Positions 56,498 through 64,000 of a DNA stretch of 64,000 nt are shown here, piece after piece. A program made the position numbers and the translations under genes. This DNA comes from Henriciella sp. Its GTDB lineage: Bacteria > Pseudomonadota > Alphaproteobacteria > Caulobacterales > Hyphomonadaceae. A model generated the notes under the pieces. The model saw only the letters and a list, made by a program, of their open reading frames with translations. It ran no database searches and was not told the origin of the DNA. The stretch covers positions 1-64,000 of the forward strand of contig JABSQB010000016.1 of NCBI GenBank assembly GCA_013214545.1, given 5' to 3'. Every line of letters starts with the position of its first letter. The first letter of the stretch is position 1.

Positions 56498-59400
56498 GGA
56501 GGCATTGCCGCCGGCCGCAGTCGTGTTCACGGTCAGCACTTTTTCGATCCAATAGCGCTGATCCGCGTCGTCGGCAGAGAGCAGGGGAAGGATCGGTCCA
56601 TCCCGTTTCGCAAGCAGGACGCCGGCACGCTCGCGCAGCGCGCCGTCAGCGATGACCCCGTCAATGCCATCGGGGAGATACAGGCTGTCATGATCGGCTT
56701 GATCCAGTGTGACGGCGATATTGCCCGTGGCCTCAGCCCGCTCGATTTGTCGCTGCAAAACGTCCGCTGTGTCGCCGCCCAGGCAGAGTAAGCGACCGCG
56801 CGGATGATAGGTCAGGCGATTATCCTCGCCGGTTGGCCCTGGTAGCCGCGTTTCAAGCGGCGGCGTCTCTCCGCTCACGCTGTCATCAGTGCGGGACAGG
56901 CGCGCCAAATAGTTCGGACCGCCAGCTTTCGGGCCGGTGCCGGAAAGGCCGTGTCCGCCAAACGGCTGGACACCCACCACAGCGCCAATCTGATTGCGAT
57001 TGACATAGAGATTGCCAACCTGCGCCCGCGCGGCGAGGCGTTCGATCCGGAAATCAAGGCGCGTGTGCAAGCCCATCGTAAGCCCAAAGCCAAGCGAATT
57101 GATCGCATCGACGGTTTGATCGAAGGCCTCCGCCTTGAAGCGCACCACGTGCAGAACCGGGCCAAAGATCTCTTCCTGAAGGTCGTCAATTGAATCGAGT
57201 TCGAACGCGATGGGCGGAACGAATGTACCATGCTCAGACCCAATGGATGGACCTTCCGCGATCACGGCAAAGCGCCGACGCATCGCGTCGATATGCGCAC
57301 TGATCCGCGCCTTCGCCTGTGCATCAATGACTGGACCGAGATCGGAGTTCAAATCAGCCGGGTCACCCATGTCGAGTTCGGCGACGGCGCCGTTCAGCAT
57401 GGCATTGAAAGCCGCGGCAATATCTTCCTGAACACAGACAATGCGGCAGGCGGAGCAGCGTTGTCCGGCGCTTTGAAAGGCAGAGTCGATGACGTCTTTG
57501 ACCGCCTGTTCGAGCAAGGCGGTTGAGTCGATCAACATCGCATTGATACCGCCAGTCTCAGCGATCAATGGCAGCGTGGCACGCCCGGTCTCAGCCAGAG
57601 TCGCAGCGATCCGCTTGGCCGTTTGCGTGGAGCCTGTTAAACAGACGCCCGCCACCGCCGGATTTGCGACGAGTGCGGCACCGAGTTTGCCATCCCCGAG
57701 CAGAAGATGGAGGGCGTCTTCCGGAATGCCCGCCGCGTGCAGGATCTTAACCGCCTCGAAGGCGATGAGCGGGGTCTGCTCAGCCGGCTTGGCGAGGACA
57801 CTATTGCCGACCGCTAAAGCTGCGCTCACTTGTCCGAGGAAAATAGCGAGCGGGAAGTTCCATGGGCTGATACAGGCCACCGGTCCAAGCGGCGCTCGCG
57901 TGGCCAGATCAGGGCGCTGACACTGATTGGCGTAATAGTTCAGGAAATCCACGGCTTCGCGAATTTCGGCATCGGCATCGATCCAGGTCTTCCCGGCTTC
58001 AGCGACACAGAGGGCCATCAGGCGCATTTTATCCTGCTCAAGTCCATCCGCCGCCCGGCGCAATACCGCCGCGCGTTCGGCGGGCGTGTGGCTGGGCCAC
58101 GGACTGTTGCCACTCGCGACTATGGCGCGCTCAACGTCGCCGATGACGCTTTGACGGATGGTGCCAACGCCGTGTCCATGATCAGTCGGGGAGAGGATTT
58201 GCAGCTCGGGTCCTGAACTTGGCGTCCCGTTGACCAAACCAAACCCTTCCACGCCGTGAAGCGGTGTCGTCGTTGCAGCCAGATCAGCGATATCAGACTG
58301 GCTGAGATCGAGGCCCGAGGCGGCCAGGCGACGCCCGTCAAAATGATCCCGCGGCGCATGGATTTGGGGATGCGGCGTGAAGCCGTATTCGGCCGCAACG
58401 GTGATTGGATCGCTGACGAGGTCTGCGTCCGTCACAGAAGGGTCGAGGATCTGATTGACGAAGGAATTGTTGGCGCCGTTTTCCAACAATCGGCGGACGA
58501 GATACGGGAGCAAATCCTTGTGCCGCCCGACCGGTGCGTAAGTGCGGATATTGAAACCCATTTGCTTGGCCAGCACCTCATGCAGACCATCGCTCATGCC
58601 ATAGAGGCGCTGGAATTCCAGGTCTCTTCGCGTGCCTGCCATATGTACGATCGCAGCGGCGGAATGGGCATTGTGAGTTGCAAATTGCGGATAGATCCGG
58701 TCGCCGCAAGCCAGCAGCCTGCGGGCGCAGGCGAGGTAGCTGATATCGGTATGTTCCTTGCGCGTGAACACGGGATAGCTTTCCAGCCCCATTTCCTGCG
58801 CGCGCTTGATTTCAGTGTCCCAGTAAGCGCCTTTGACGAGGCGAACCGTGATGTTCCGATCATGCGATTCCGCGGCCTGATGAACCCAGTCGATCACCGG
58901 CAGCGCCCGGCGCTGATAGGCCTGAATGGCGAGGCCGAGCCCGTCCCAGCCTGAGGTGACATCCGAGGCCAGCAAACGCGACAGCACGAGCAGCGACACT
59001 TCCAGCCGGTCCGCTTCTTCTGCATCAATTGTCAGGCCGAGATTTGCCTGCTTGGCCATCGCGCACAGCTCGAGCAGCCGGGCTTCCAGAAGCGGAACGC
59101 AGGTCTCGCGCTTGGCGTATTCATAACGCGGGTGCAGCGCGCTTAGCTTGACGGAAAGGGCAGGGGCCTCATGCAGCGGTGTGCCGCGCGGTGTGGTCTC
59201 GGCGAGGTATTGAAGCGCGCGTTTGTAAGACGCGAAATAGCGCTGCGCGTCCGCATCCGTCAGCGCGGCTTCCCCGAGCATGTCGTATGAGAGGGTTGAA
59301 CCGGCCGCTTCGGATCGGCGGGCGCGTTTGGCGGCACCTGCGATGGAAGTGCCGAGCACAAAGTGTCGACCGAGCAAGCCGACGGCCTGGCGCACCGCGC

Positions 59401-59887
59401 TCAGCATGACGCGATCGCCGAGCTTGGCGAGCAAGTTCGCCGCGTCAACGCCGCCCGTCGCCTTGATCCAGCTCTTGGCAAAAGCGAGCCCTGCCGTGCC
59501 GAGTTTGACCATGACATGCCGGGCGCCGAAATGATCATTCCAGCGTCCGGCGAGCAATTTATCGCGCAGCAACTGGGTCGCCGTCGCCGTGTCTGGAGTT
59601 CGGATCAGCGACTCGGCGAGGCGCATGAGCAGGATGCCTTCTTCAGAAGACAGGCTGTATTCCTGCAAGAAGGCATCGATGACCGAAGGCTTTTGCGCGG
59701 CAATGCGCAGCGTTCCGGCCAGCGTACTTGCGGCCTCGCCAATCTCGGCCCGGTCGGAGGGCGATAGCTCTGTCGCCGCGGCGAGGGACTTGGCGAGATC
59801 TGTCTCTGGCGCGAGATAGGCTTCGCTCAAGGCGGTGAAGGGGTGCGCGTCAAAGAGGGGGGCGGGCAGGCCGTCGCTATAAGCCAT
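56480..59887 (-). CDS. putA: Bifunctional proline dehydrogenase / P5C dehydrogenase
   Basis: An 1135-residue PutA oxidising proline to glutamate. The N-terminal part is an arm plus a FAD-dependent beta/alpha-barrel (L-S-V-K-L-S-A-L-H-P-R near residue 250, V-R-L-V-K-G-A-Y-W-D near 350, Y-P-Q-F-A-T-H-N-A-H). Residues ~540-990 are an aldehyde dehydrogenase with S-P-W-N-F-P-L-A-I, E-T-G-G-I-N-A and the catalytic Cys in S-A-G-Q-R-C-S-A-C-R. The tail (T-T-A-A-G-G-N-A-S-L-L) is the ALDH-superfamily cap of long PutAs. There is no N-terminal ribbon-helix-helix, so it cannot repress itself. ATG at 59887; TTG at 59890 is possible. Divergent from the Lrp-type gene. Confidence 0.96.
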   Translation of the reverse strand: MAYSDGLPAPLFDAHPFTALSEAYLAPETDLAKSLAAATELSPSDRAEIGEAASTLAGTLRIAAQKPSVIDAFLQEYSLSSEEGILLMRLAESLIRTPDTATATQLLRDKLLAGRWNDHFGARHVMVKLGTAGLAFAKSWIKATGGVDAANLLAKLGDRVMLSAVRQAVGLLGRHFVLGTSIAGAAKRARRSEAAGSTLSYDMLGEAALTDADAQRYFASYKRALQYLAETTPRGTPLHEAPALSVKLSALHPRYEYAKRETCVPLLEARLLELCAMAKQANLGLTIDAEEADRLEVSLLVLSRLLASDVTSGWDGLGLAIQAYQRRALPVIDWVHQAAESHDRNITVRLVKGAYWDTEIKRAQEMGLESYPVFTRKEHTDISYLACARRLLACGDRIYPQFATHNAHSAAAIVHMAGTRRDLEFQRLYGMSDGLHEVLAKQMGFNIRTYAPVGRHKDLLPYLVRRLLENGANNSFVNQILDPSVTDADLVSDPITVAAEYGFTPHPQIHAPRDHFDGRRLAASGLDLSQSDIADLAATTTPLHGVEGFGLVNGTPSSGPELQILSPTDHGHGVGTIRQSVIGDVERAIVASGNSPWPSHTPAERAAVLRRAADGLEQDKMRLMALCVAEAGKTWIDADAEIREAVDFLNYYANQCQRPDLATRAPLGPVACISPWNFPLAIFLGQVSAALAVGNSVLAKPAEQTPLIAFEAVKILHAAGIPEDALHLLLGDGKLGAALVANPAVAGVCLTGSTQTAKRIAATLAETGRATLPLIAETGGINAMLIDSTALLEQAVKDVIDSAFQSAGQRCSACRIVCVQEDIAAAFNAMLNGAVAELDMGDPADLNSDLGPVIDAQAKARISAHIDAMRRRFAVIAEGPSIGSEHGTFVPPIAFELDSIDDLQEEIFGPVLHVVRFKAEAFDQTVDAINSLGFGLTMGLHTRLDFRIERLAARAQVGNLYVNRNQIGAVVGVQPFGGHGLSGTGPKAGGPNYLARLSRTDDSVSGETPPLETRLPGPTGEDNRLTYHPRGRLLCLGGDTADVLQRQIERAEATGNIAVTLDQADHDSLYLPDGIDGVIADGALRERAGVLLAKRDGPILPLLSADDADQRYWIEKVLTVNTTAAGGNASLLASV

Positions 59888-60016
59888 CAAAGTCTCCGTG
59901 TGAGAGACCTATTCTAGCATTACGCTTCAGTTCAAAGACGGCGAGTTAGGTAGAAAAACGGATCAATTGAGCTTATTTTCATGGAAAAGTAATCCAAATG
60001 ACCTTAAACTTACGCC

Positions 60017-60493
60017 ATGTTGGAAGATCTGGATGATTTCGACCGAAAAATCCTGCGCGCCATGCAGGCGAATGGCCGGCTTTCGGTCGGCGACCTGTCG
60101 GATGAGGTGGGCCTCAGCAAGACGCCTTGCTTAACCCGCCTGCGCCGCCTCGAAGCCAAGGGTTATATCCGCCAGTATAAGGGCGTGCTCGATCCGGCGC
60201 TCATTCGCCAGGACTATGTCACCTTTGTGCAAGTCAAGCTGGAAGCGACCACGCGCCGTCACCTCGATGCGTTCAGCGACGCGGTTCAGAACATTCCGCA
60301 GATCCAGTCCTGTCACATGATGTCCGGCGGGTATGATTTCCTGCTCAAGATCCGGACCCGTAACATGAAGGCCTATCGCGAGCTGTTAGGGGATGTTCTG
60401 TCTGAATTGCCGGGCATCGCCCAGACCTCGACGTTTCCGGTGATGGAGACGGTCAAGGACACGCATGATTATGCGGTACTGGAGCCGGTTTAG
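60017..60493 (+). CDS. Lrp/AsnC-family regulator, probable PutR
   Basis: A 158-residue Lrp-type activator: F-D-R-K-I-L-R-A-M-Q-A-N-G-R-L-S-V and the recognition helix G-L-S-K-T-P-C-L-T-R-L-R-R-L near residues 30-45, then a RAM ligand-binding domain with V-Q-V-K-L-E-A-T and H-M-M-S-G-G-Y-D-F-L-L-K near 105. It is divergent from putA with 129 bases between the starts. In other alphaproteobacteria (Rhodobacter, Agrobacterium) an Lrp-type PutR activates putA in response to proline, and the same role is likely here. Confidence 0.9.
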   Translation: MLEDLDDFDRKILRAMQANGRLSVGDLSDEVGLSKTPCLTRLRRLEAKGYIRQYKGVLDPALIRQDYVTFVQVKLEATTRRHLDAFSDAVQNIPQIQSCHMMSGGYDFLLKIRTRNMKAYRELLGDVLSELPGIAQTSTFPVMETVKDTHDYAVLEPV

Positions 60494-60711
60494 CGATTTC
60501 AAGGATAGGCTGGCTCCGCGAGTAGGAGCAACACTATTATCGACAGTCGGGGTTGAGAGGAAAAATATTTCCGGTCAACCTCCTATAATAATTCAAAAAA
60601 ATATCCCAATCTATGATTTTTCCTGCAAGGTGGGGGTGCGCGAGATTCCGCAAAAGTGCTACTGGAGTGCTACTCAGCTAACCATAGTACACTCAATTTC
60701 CGGAACACCTT
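60494..60711. other. Left junction of second integrative element
   Basis: No tRNA or other RNA gene is recognisable here. The sequence becomes AT-rich after about 60540. Direct repeats AGTGCTACT (60655-60663 and 60666-60674, 11 bases apart) lie just upstream of the integrase gene and resemble integrase arm sites. Short inverted bases GCTCC/GGAGC (60513-60529) may be a weak terminator or part of the attachment core. The exact element boundary cannot be fixed without the right end. Confidence 0.45.
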
Positions 60712-62076
60712 GTGGCCAAGAATCTGCTCACCAAACGAAAGACCGAGTCCGTCAAAAAGGGCGATTGGTTCTCGGATGGGGCAGGGCTCGCTCTGAAAGG
60801 TTCGGCGCCAGGAGCGGGGAGTTGGGTCTATCGAAAGCGTATAAATGGGAAGCTCAAAACGATGGGGTTAGGTGCTTATCCTGATATCAATCTAGACGAC
60901 GCGCGCTCAAAGCGGGATGAGATTGAGGCTACGATTCTGGATGGTGGCAGCTTCGAGGGCTCAAAGGCTGTCGCGGGGCGTCCTTACGCCGACAGAACGA
61001 CGGTGACGTTCTGGGAGTACGCAGACGATTGGTTGAAGCGACACAAGCCTATCCCGAAAAGCGGAAGACCTCGAACGCACGCGTTGTGGCGCCAACGTAT
61101 CGAGGATTACTGTTCGTCCTTGCATCCGATGACCATGCGAGAAATCCAGGTGGTTCATATCAGAGATTGCTTGCTACCAATTTGGATGGACAAGATTGAG
61201 AGCGCAGACCGAACGCGCCACCATCTAGGAGCCATATTCGCGACGGCAAAGGTGGAAGGGATTATCGCAGAGAACCCGGCCGCGTGGGCGGATAATCTCG
61301 TCCACGTCATGCCCAAGCGAAGAAAAAAGGTAAAACACCATCCATCGCTTCCTTACGGCGAAGCGCCCGCATTCTATGCTTGGTTGGAAGCAGAAGGGTC
61401 GATGACAGCACGGTGCCTTCAGTGGGCGATGTTGACGGGTGTGCGACCGTCCGAGGCAAGATGGACGGAATGGCCGGAGTTCGATTTTGAGCAGCTGGTC
61501 TGGACGGTTCCAGAGGTCCGAATGAAGGAAACGGGTTTAACCACCCACCACATGGTTCCCATGAGCCGCGAGATGCTGCGGGTGCTGGCTGAACTCAGAA
61601 AGGGCAATGTCCAGTACCGTGAAAAGGGAAGAGCGCTCAGAGACAATCCAAGTTGGTGGAACAGGCGAACAGACTTGATCGGTTACCGATGGCTGTTCCG
61701 ATTAAATCAAAAGCACAAACCGATATCTGAGACCGCCATTCGGAAGCTATTGCTCAGGGCTCCATTCCGCCACTGCACGATGCACGGCTTTCGCGCAACG
61801 TTCAGAACGTGGCTTGAGGAAAAGATGGAAGTTCCCGAACACATCGCCGAAGCCTGCTTGGCGCACAAAAAGCAAAGTAGAACTCAGCGAGCGTATCTTC
61901 GAACCGATCATCTGGAACAGAGACGGCCACTCATGGAAGCTTGGGGAGAATATTTAGCGCCCGGTTTGGCTGACGATCATCATCTGTTTGGGCCGGTGTC
62001 TGAGTTGTCAGATGAAATGTTCAAAGAACCTCCGCCACGGCGGGTTGGAAGGCCGCGTAAAGCGATGGTTGATTAA
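60712..62076 (+). CDS. P4-type tyrosine integrase of the second element
   Basis: A 454-residue integrase. DUF4102-type N-terminus with L-T-K-R-K-T-E-S-V-K-K-G-D-W-F, W-V-Y-R-K-R and M-G-L-G-A-Y-P-D-I; a core-binding domain; then the catalytic residues Arg in T-G-V-R-P-S-E-A-R, H-G-F-R-A-T-F-R-T-W, a region H-K-K-Q-S-R-T-Q in place of the usual L-x-H/W motif, and Tyr in Q-R-A-Y-L-R. It is longer than the island-1 enzyme owing to an insert around residues 295-320 and a basic tail (R-R-V-G-R-P-R-K). The start is GTG at 60712 with no strong ribosome site. It reads into the element. Shared unusual segments show it is a relative of the integrase at 25641. Confidence 0.94.
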   Translation: MAKNLLTKRKTESVKKGDWFSDGAGLALKGSAPGAGSWVYRKRINGKLKTMGLGAYPDINLDDARSKRDEIEATILDGGSFEGSKAVAGRPYADRTTVTFWEYADDWLKRHKPIPKSGRPRTHALWRQRIEDYCSSLHPMTMREIQVVHIRDCLLPIWMDKIESADRTRHHLGAIFATAKVEGIIAENPAAWADNLVHVMPKRRKKVKHHPSLPYGEAPAFYAWLEAEGSMTARCLQWAMLTGVRPSEARWTEWPEFDFEQLVWTVPEVRMKETGLTTHHMVPMSREMLRVLAELRKGNVQYREKGRALRDNPSWWNRRTDLIGYRWLFRLNQKHKPISETAIRKLLLRAPFRHCTMHGFRATFRTWLEEKMEVPEHIAEACLAHKKQSRTQRAYLRTDHLEQRRPLMEAWGEYLAPGLADDHHLFGPVSELSDEMFKEPPPRRVGRPRKAMVD

Positions 62077-62298
62077 CTGGCGCGTTAAATTTGAAGCGGA
62101 CTTTTTGCGAAACCAAACAAGTCTTGTTTTCCTGGCATTATCGAGGCCAAGGCTCATGTGATCGACGTAGATTCGTGATGTGGGCGGTTTAAGTCCAGTA
62201 AACGAACTTTTTACCTGGTGCGGACTATACATTACTCACTTCACACCCTACTTCACACATGAGATGATCGAAAAGATTCGCAGCATCGGGAGTGTTAA

Positions 62299-63117
62299 AT
62301 GAGTTCACGAATAAACGACCCTCTTTTTGGGGCGCCTCCCGAGCGAGTACAATTGGGGGCTGCGCCTTTGGTGCGCGTGTTGGCACAAGTGAGATTCTCC
62401 AAAATAATCAAAATCTCGGAAGAGCAACATATTGGCGACTTTCAGGAAGTCCTGCGACAGGAATATCCGCATCTAGCGAAGGATGCTGCTCAAGCTCTCG
62501 AGTTTGAAGTTAACCAGGGTGCAGTTTCTACCAAATCGACAAACGAAGTCATCTGGCGTTTGTTTGATGCACAAAAGATTTGGCGTGTCTCACTCGCACC
62601 AGAGTTCATTAGCATAGAAACTGCGGTATATACGTCTCGGGACGATTTTTTATCCCGCACTGAGCGAGTGCTTAATGCGGTCTCGCGTACACTAAAGCCA
62701 GCGCTCGCTACGCGTGTTGGTTTTCGATACCTCAACCGTTTGGAAGGGCAACACAATCTAGGTGATCTTGAGAAGTTGATACACCCAGAACTGGTCGGAA
62801 TGCATTCTGGAGCATTGAGGTCTCATATAGTTGGTGCGTCTTCTCAAATTGAGGCGGCAACTCGCGAGGGACGTTTGTTAGCGCGCTGGGGACTTACGCC
62901 CGCTGGCGCATCGCATGACCCGAATATGGCGCCACCCGCGAATGAGACAAGTTGGGTATTGGATATCGACTCGTTTAAGGAAAACAATCCAGTGGAAGAG
63001 GGTTTTCGCGCCGCGGAGCTAAGCGAAATGGTGGGAACAATGGCGAATCGAGCTTACGCATTTTTTAGATGGAGTGCGCAGGATGAATTCTTGCGTCGAT
63101 TTGGAGGAAATATTTAG
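62299..63117 (+). CDS. TIGR04255 family protein
   Basis: A 272-residue protein matching the sporadically distributed TIGR04255 family as I remember it: an opening P-L-F-G-A-P-P-E-R-V-Q-L-G-A-A-P-L-V, V-L-A-Q-V-R-F near residue 30, W-R-V-S-L-A-P-E-F-I-S-I-E-T near 95, V-G-F-R-Y-L-N-R-L near 142 and a C-terminal A-Y-A-F-F-R-W-S segment. The function of the family is unknown; its patchy distribution in islands suggests defence or toxin-antitoxin-like roles. A GGGAG ribosome site precedes the ATG. The next gene starts at the very next base after the stop, so the two are translationally coupled. Confidence 0.85.
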   Translation: MSSRINDPLFGAPPERVQLGAAPLVRVLAQVRFSKIIKISEEQHIGDFQEVLRQEYPHLAKDAAQALEFEVNQGAVSTKSTNEVIWRLFDAQKIWRVSLAPEFISIETAVYTSRDDFLSRTERVLNAVSRTLKPALATRVGFRYLNRLEGQHNLGDLEKLIHPELVGMHSGALRSHIVGASSQIEAATREGRLLARWGLTPAGASHDPNMAPPANETSWVLDIDSFKENNPVEEGFRAAELSEMVGTMANRAYAFFRWSAQDEFLRRFGGNI

Positions 63118-63837
63118 ATGCCTGCTAAAGTTGGCACAGCTGCCGCCATTGTTTCAGCGTTTGCTTGGAGCGGAACGTCTAATTCGGCGAGTAATAATTG
63201 GGACGAAGCCTCGATATACGATTCACTCGCTCCATTTAATCAAGTTAGAGCGCTTCAAATTCCGGTTGCTTCTCTCGCGGACCATATCAGGAGCATCAAA
63301 GCCAATCGTGGAACTGCTGCGGGATTTGACCTTCTATTCCTCGCAGACGGGCTGCGACGTGACCGGTCAGGAAGAGAACTAGTTCAAGAGATTAAGCGTA
63401 TTTCGGGCTTAAACTGGGCTCAAGTTGCTCAGATGGTCGGTGTTTCAGCAAGGACAATCCACAATTGGAACAACGGAGAAAAAGTTGCCGCGTCAAACCA
63501 TCAAAAACTGGGCCGATTAGCGTCCACAATTCGGTACATTGATCGTGGTTATGGCGACGCCAATCGTAGATTGTTACTTGGTGAAGGTGAGCGTGGTTTT
63601 ACTCTGCACTCAATGTTGATCAATGAGCAGTATGACGAAGCCAAAAGCGTAGCTGGGAAAGGCGCTGGCAGGGGAATCGAGTCTCGCAACCTCACTTCAA
63701 AGGAATTACTGAATACTCAACCCGCGCATTTCGGGCATGAGCTGTCGGAGGCAATAGAAAGCGACGAGCACGACATTGAATTAGTCACCAAAGTGACGAG
63801 CCGGAAAGCACCCGCTCGCTCGCGGTCTGACCGATGA
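63118..63837 (+). CDS. Helix-turn-helix protein coupled to TIGR04255 gene
   Basis: A 239-residue protein whose centre (about residues 93-125) has a clear helix-turn-helix, L-N-W-A-Q-V-A-Q-M-V-G-V-S-A-R-T-I-H-N-W, like the DNA-binding domain of Xre/MbcA-type antitoxins. The N-terminal ~90 residues are unassigned and the C-terminus is basic and disordered (R-K-A-P-A-R-S-R-S-D-R). The ATG follows the upstream stop with no gap, and the next frame starts 10 bases downstream with a purine-rich site. Probably the regulator or DNA-targeting part of a three-gene unit (inference). Confidence 0.65.
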   Translation: MPAKVGTAAAIVSAFAWSGTSNSASNNWDEASIYDSLAPFNQVRALQIPVASLADHIRSIKANRGTAAGFDLLFLADGLRRDRSGRELVQEIKRISGLNWAQVAQMVGVSARTIHNWNNGEKVAASNHQKLGRLASTIRYIDRGYGDANRRLLLGEGERGFTLHSMLINEQYDEAKSVAGKGAGRGIESRNLTSKELLNTQPAHFGHELSEAIESDEHDIELVTKVTSRKAPARSRSDR

Positions 63838-63847
63838 GGAGACGAGT

Positions 63848-64000
63848 TTGGCCGCTGTCGAGAACGAGACCGCGCAGCATATACCAAACGCCCTGGAGTA
63901 TTGGCGACAGGGTGACTTCGTATTAGATTGTGGCCCATTTATCTTCGCGGATAAAGCACCGCCCGATAACCCTGATGGCTTGATACCGCGATATGCCGAC
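63848..64000 (+). CDS. Start of a third gene of the unit, cut by window end
   Basis: An open frame from a TTG at 63848 to the last base (51 codons), preceded by GATGAGGAGACGAG, a good ribosome site. The visible residues read A-A-V-E-N-E-T-A-Q-H-I-P-N-A-L-E-Y-W-R, then G-D-F-V-L-D-C-G-P-F-I-F. The close spacing to the HTH gene implies the same operon. No family is recognisable from so short a piece. Confidence 0.6.
   Translation, partial: MAAVENETAQHIPNALEYWRQGDFVLDCGPFIFADKAPPDNPDGLIPRYAD

Larger units (their letters stand above)
60494..64000. mobile_element. Left part of a second integrative element
   Basis: An integrase gene directly behind a chromosomal gene, a shift to AT-richer sequence, and sporadic-type cargo (TIGR04255 protein, HTH protein) indicate an island that continues past the window end. 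The left boundary is approximate. Confidence 0.7.

Noticed and set aside
60513-60529. Hairpin GCTCC/GGAGC after the Lrp-type gene as terminator
   Set aside because: The stem is only 5 bp with no T-run; kept only as a possible part of the element junction.
1-64000. CRISPR arrays, rRNA genes, prophage structural genes
   Set aside because: No regularly spaced repeats, rRNA sequence or capsid/tail proteins were seen; both mobile elements lack phage morphogenesis genes in the visible part.

Overview
This 64 kb window looks like a chromosomal segment of an alphaproteobacterium, most likely a marine Caulobacterales/Hyphomonadaceae-type organism. That is an inference from the aerobic-type cobalamin gene set (CobO/CobS/CobT with a B12-riboswitch BtuB-BtuFCD operon), two large TonB-dependent receptors, a PutA without a DNA-binding domain paired with a divergent Lrp-type regulator, and the general style of the proteins. 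No rRNA operon, replication origin or CRISPR array was seen.

Layout. (1) 1-11199: ordinary chromosome. It holds the end of a DUF3137 protein, exonuclease III, an ArsR repressor with its SRPBCC partner under a promoter threaded with two operators, a DUF1287 hydrolase, a nitroreductase, an M20 amidohydrolase, lipoproteins, methionyl-tRNA synthetase and a DUF1761 protein. (2) 11200-26945: a tRNA-Thr(TGT) gene whose 3' end is repeated as a 17-bp direct repeat at 26929-26945. The two copies bracket a visibly AT-richer 15.7-kb genomic island. It carries an AlpA-like regulator, an ECF sigma factor overlapping a membrane Ser/Thr kinase-like protein, a 655-residue secreted protein, a glycine-zipper lipoprotein, a membrane protein plus a conjugation-type ATPase cut short by an IS3-family element, an unknown truncated ORF, a Gabija-type anti-phage pair (GajA nuclease, GajB helicase) and a P4-type integrase. 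(3) 26946-34600: a cell-surface region with an acyltransferase-3/SGNH protein, two sulfotransferase-like proteins and a 982-residue TonB receptor. (4) 34646-46260: late cobalamin assembly and B12 uptake. cobT-cobS-cobC-cobO is followed by a cobalamin riboswitch and then btuB-btuF-btuC-btuD-cobQ-cbiB-cobD, all on the minus strand with overlapping ends, plus convergent cobU. (5) 46337-56465: galactose and glycerol use, with galT-galK, a divergent GH36 alpha-galactosidase, a GlpR regulator, glpD followed by a sodium/sugar-type symporter, and divergent glpK. The glpD-glpK gap holds GlpR-like palindromes. (6) 56480-60493: putA and its divergent Lrp-type regulator. (7) 60494-64000: the left end of a second integrative element, with another P4-type integrase, a TIGR04255-family protein, a helix-turn-helix protein and the start of a third gene running off the window.

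How it fits together: the B12 region takes up corrinoids and performs adenosylation, nucleotide-loop assembly and joining. The gal/glp/put region feeds galactosides, glycerol and proline into central metabolism. The two islands carry likely defence and regulatory cargo. The most promising poorly described units are the sigma factor/degenerate kinase/secreted protein/lipoprotein module (12047-17345), the membrane protein-ATPase pair behind three inverted repeats (17629-19404), and the TIGR04255-HTH-unknown trio (62299-64000).
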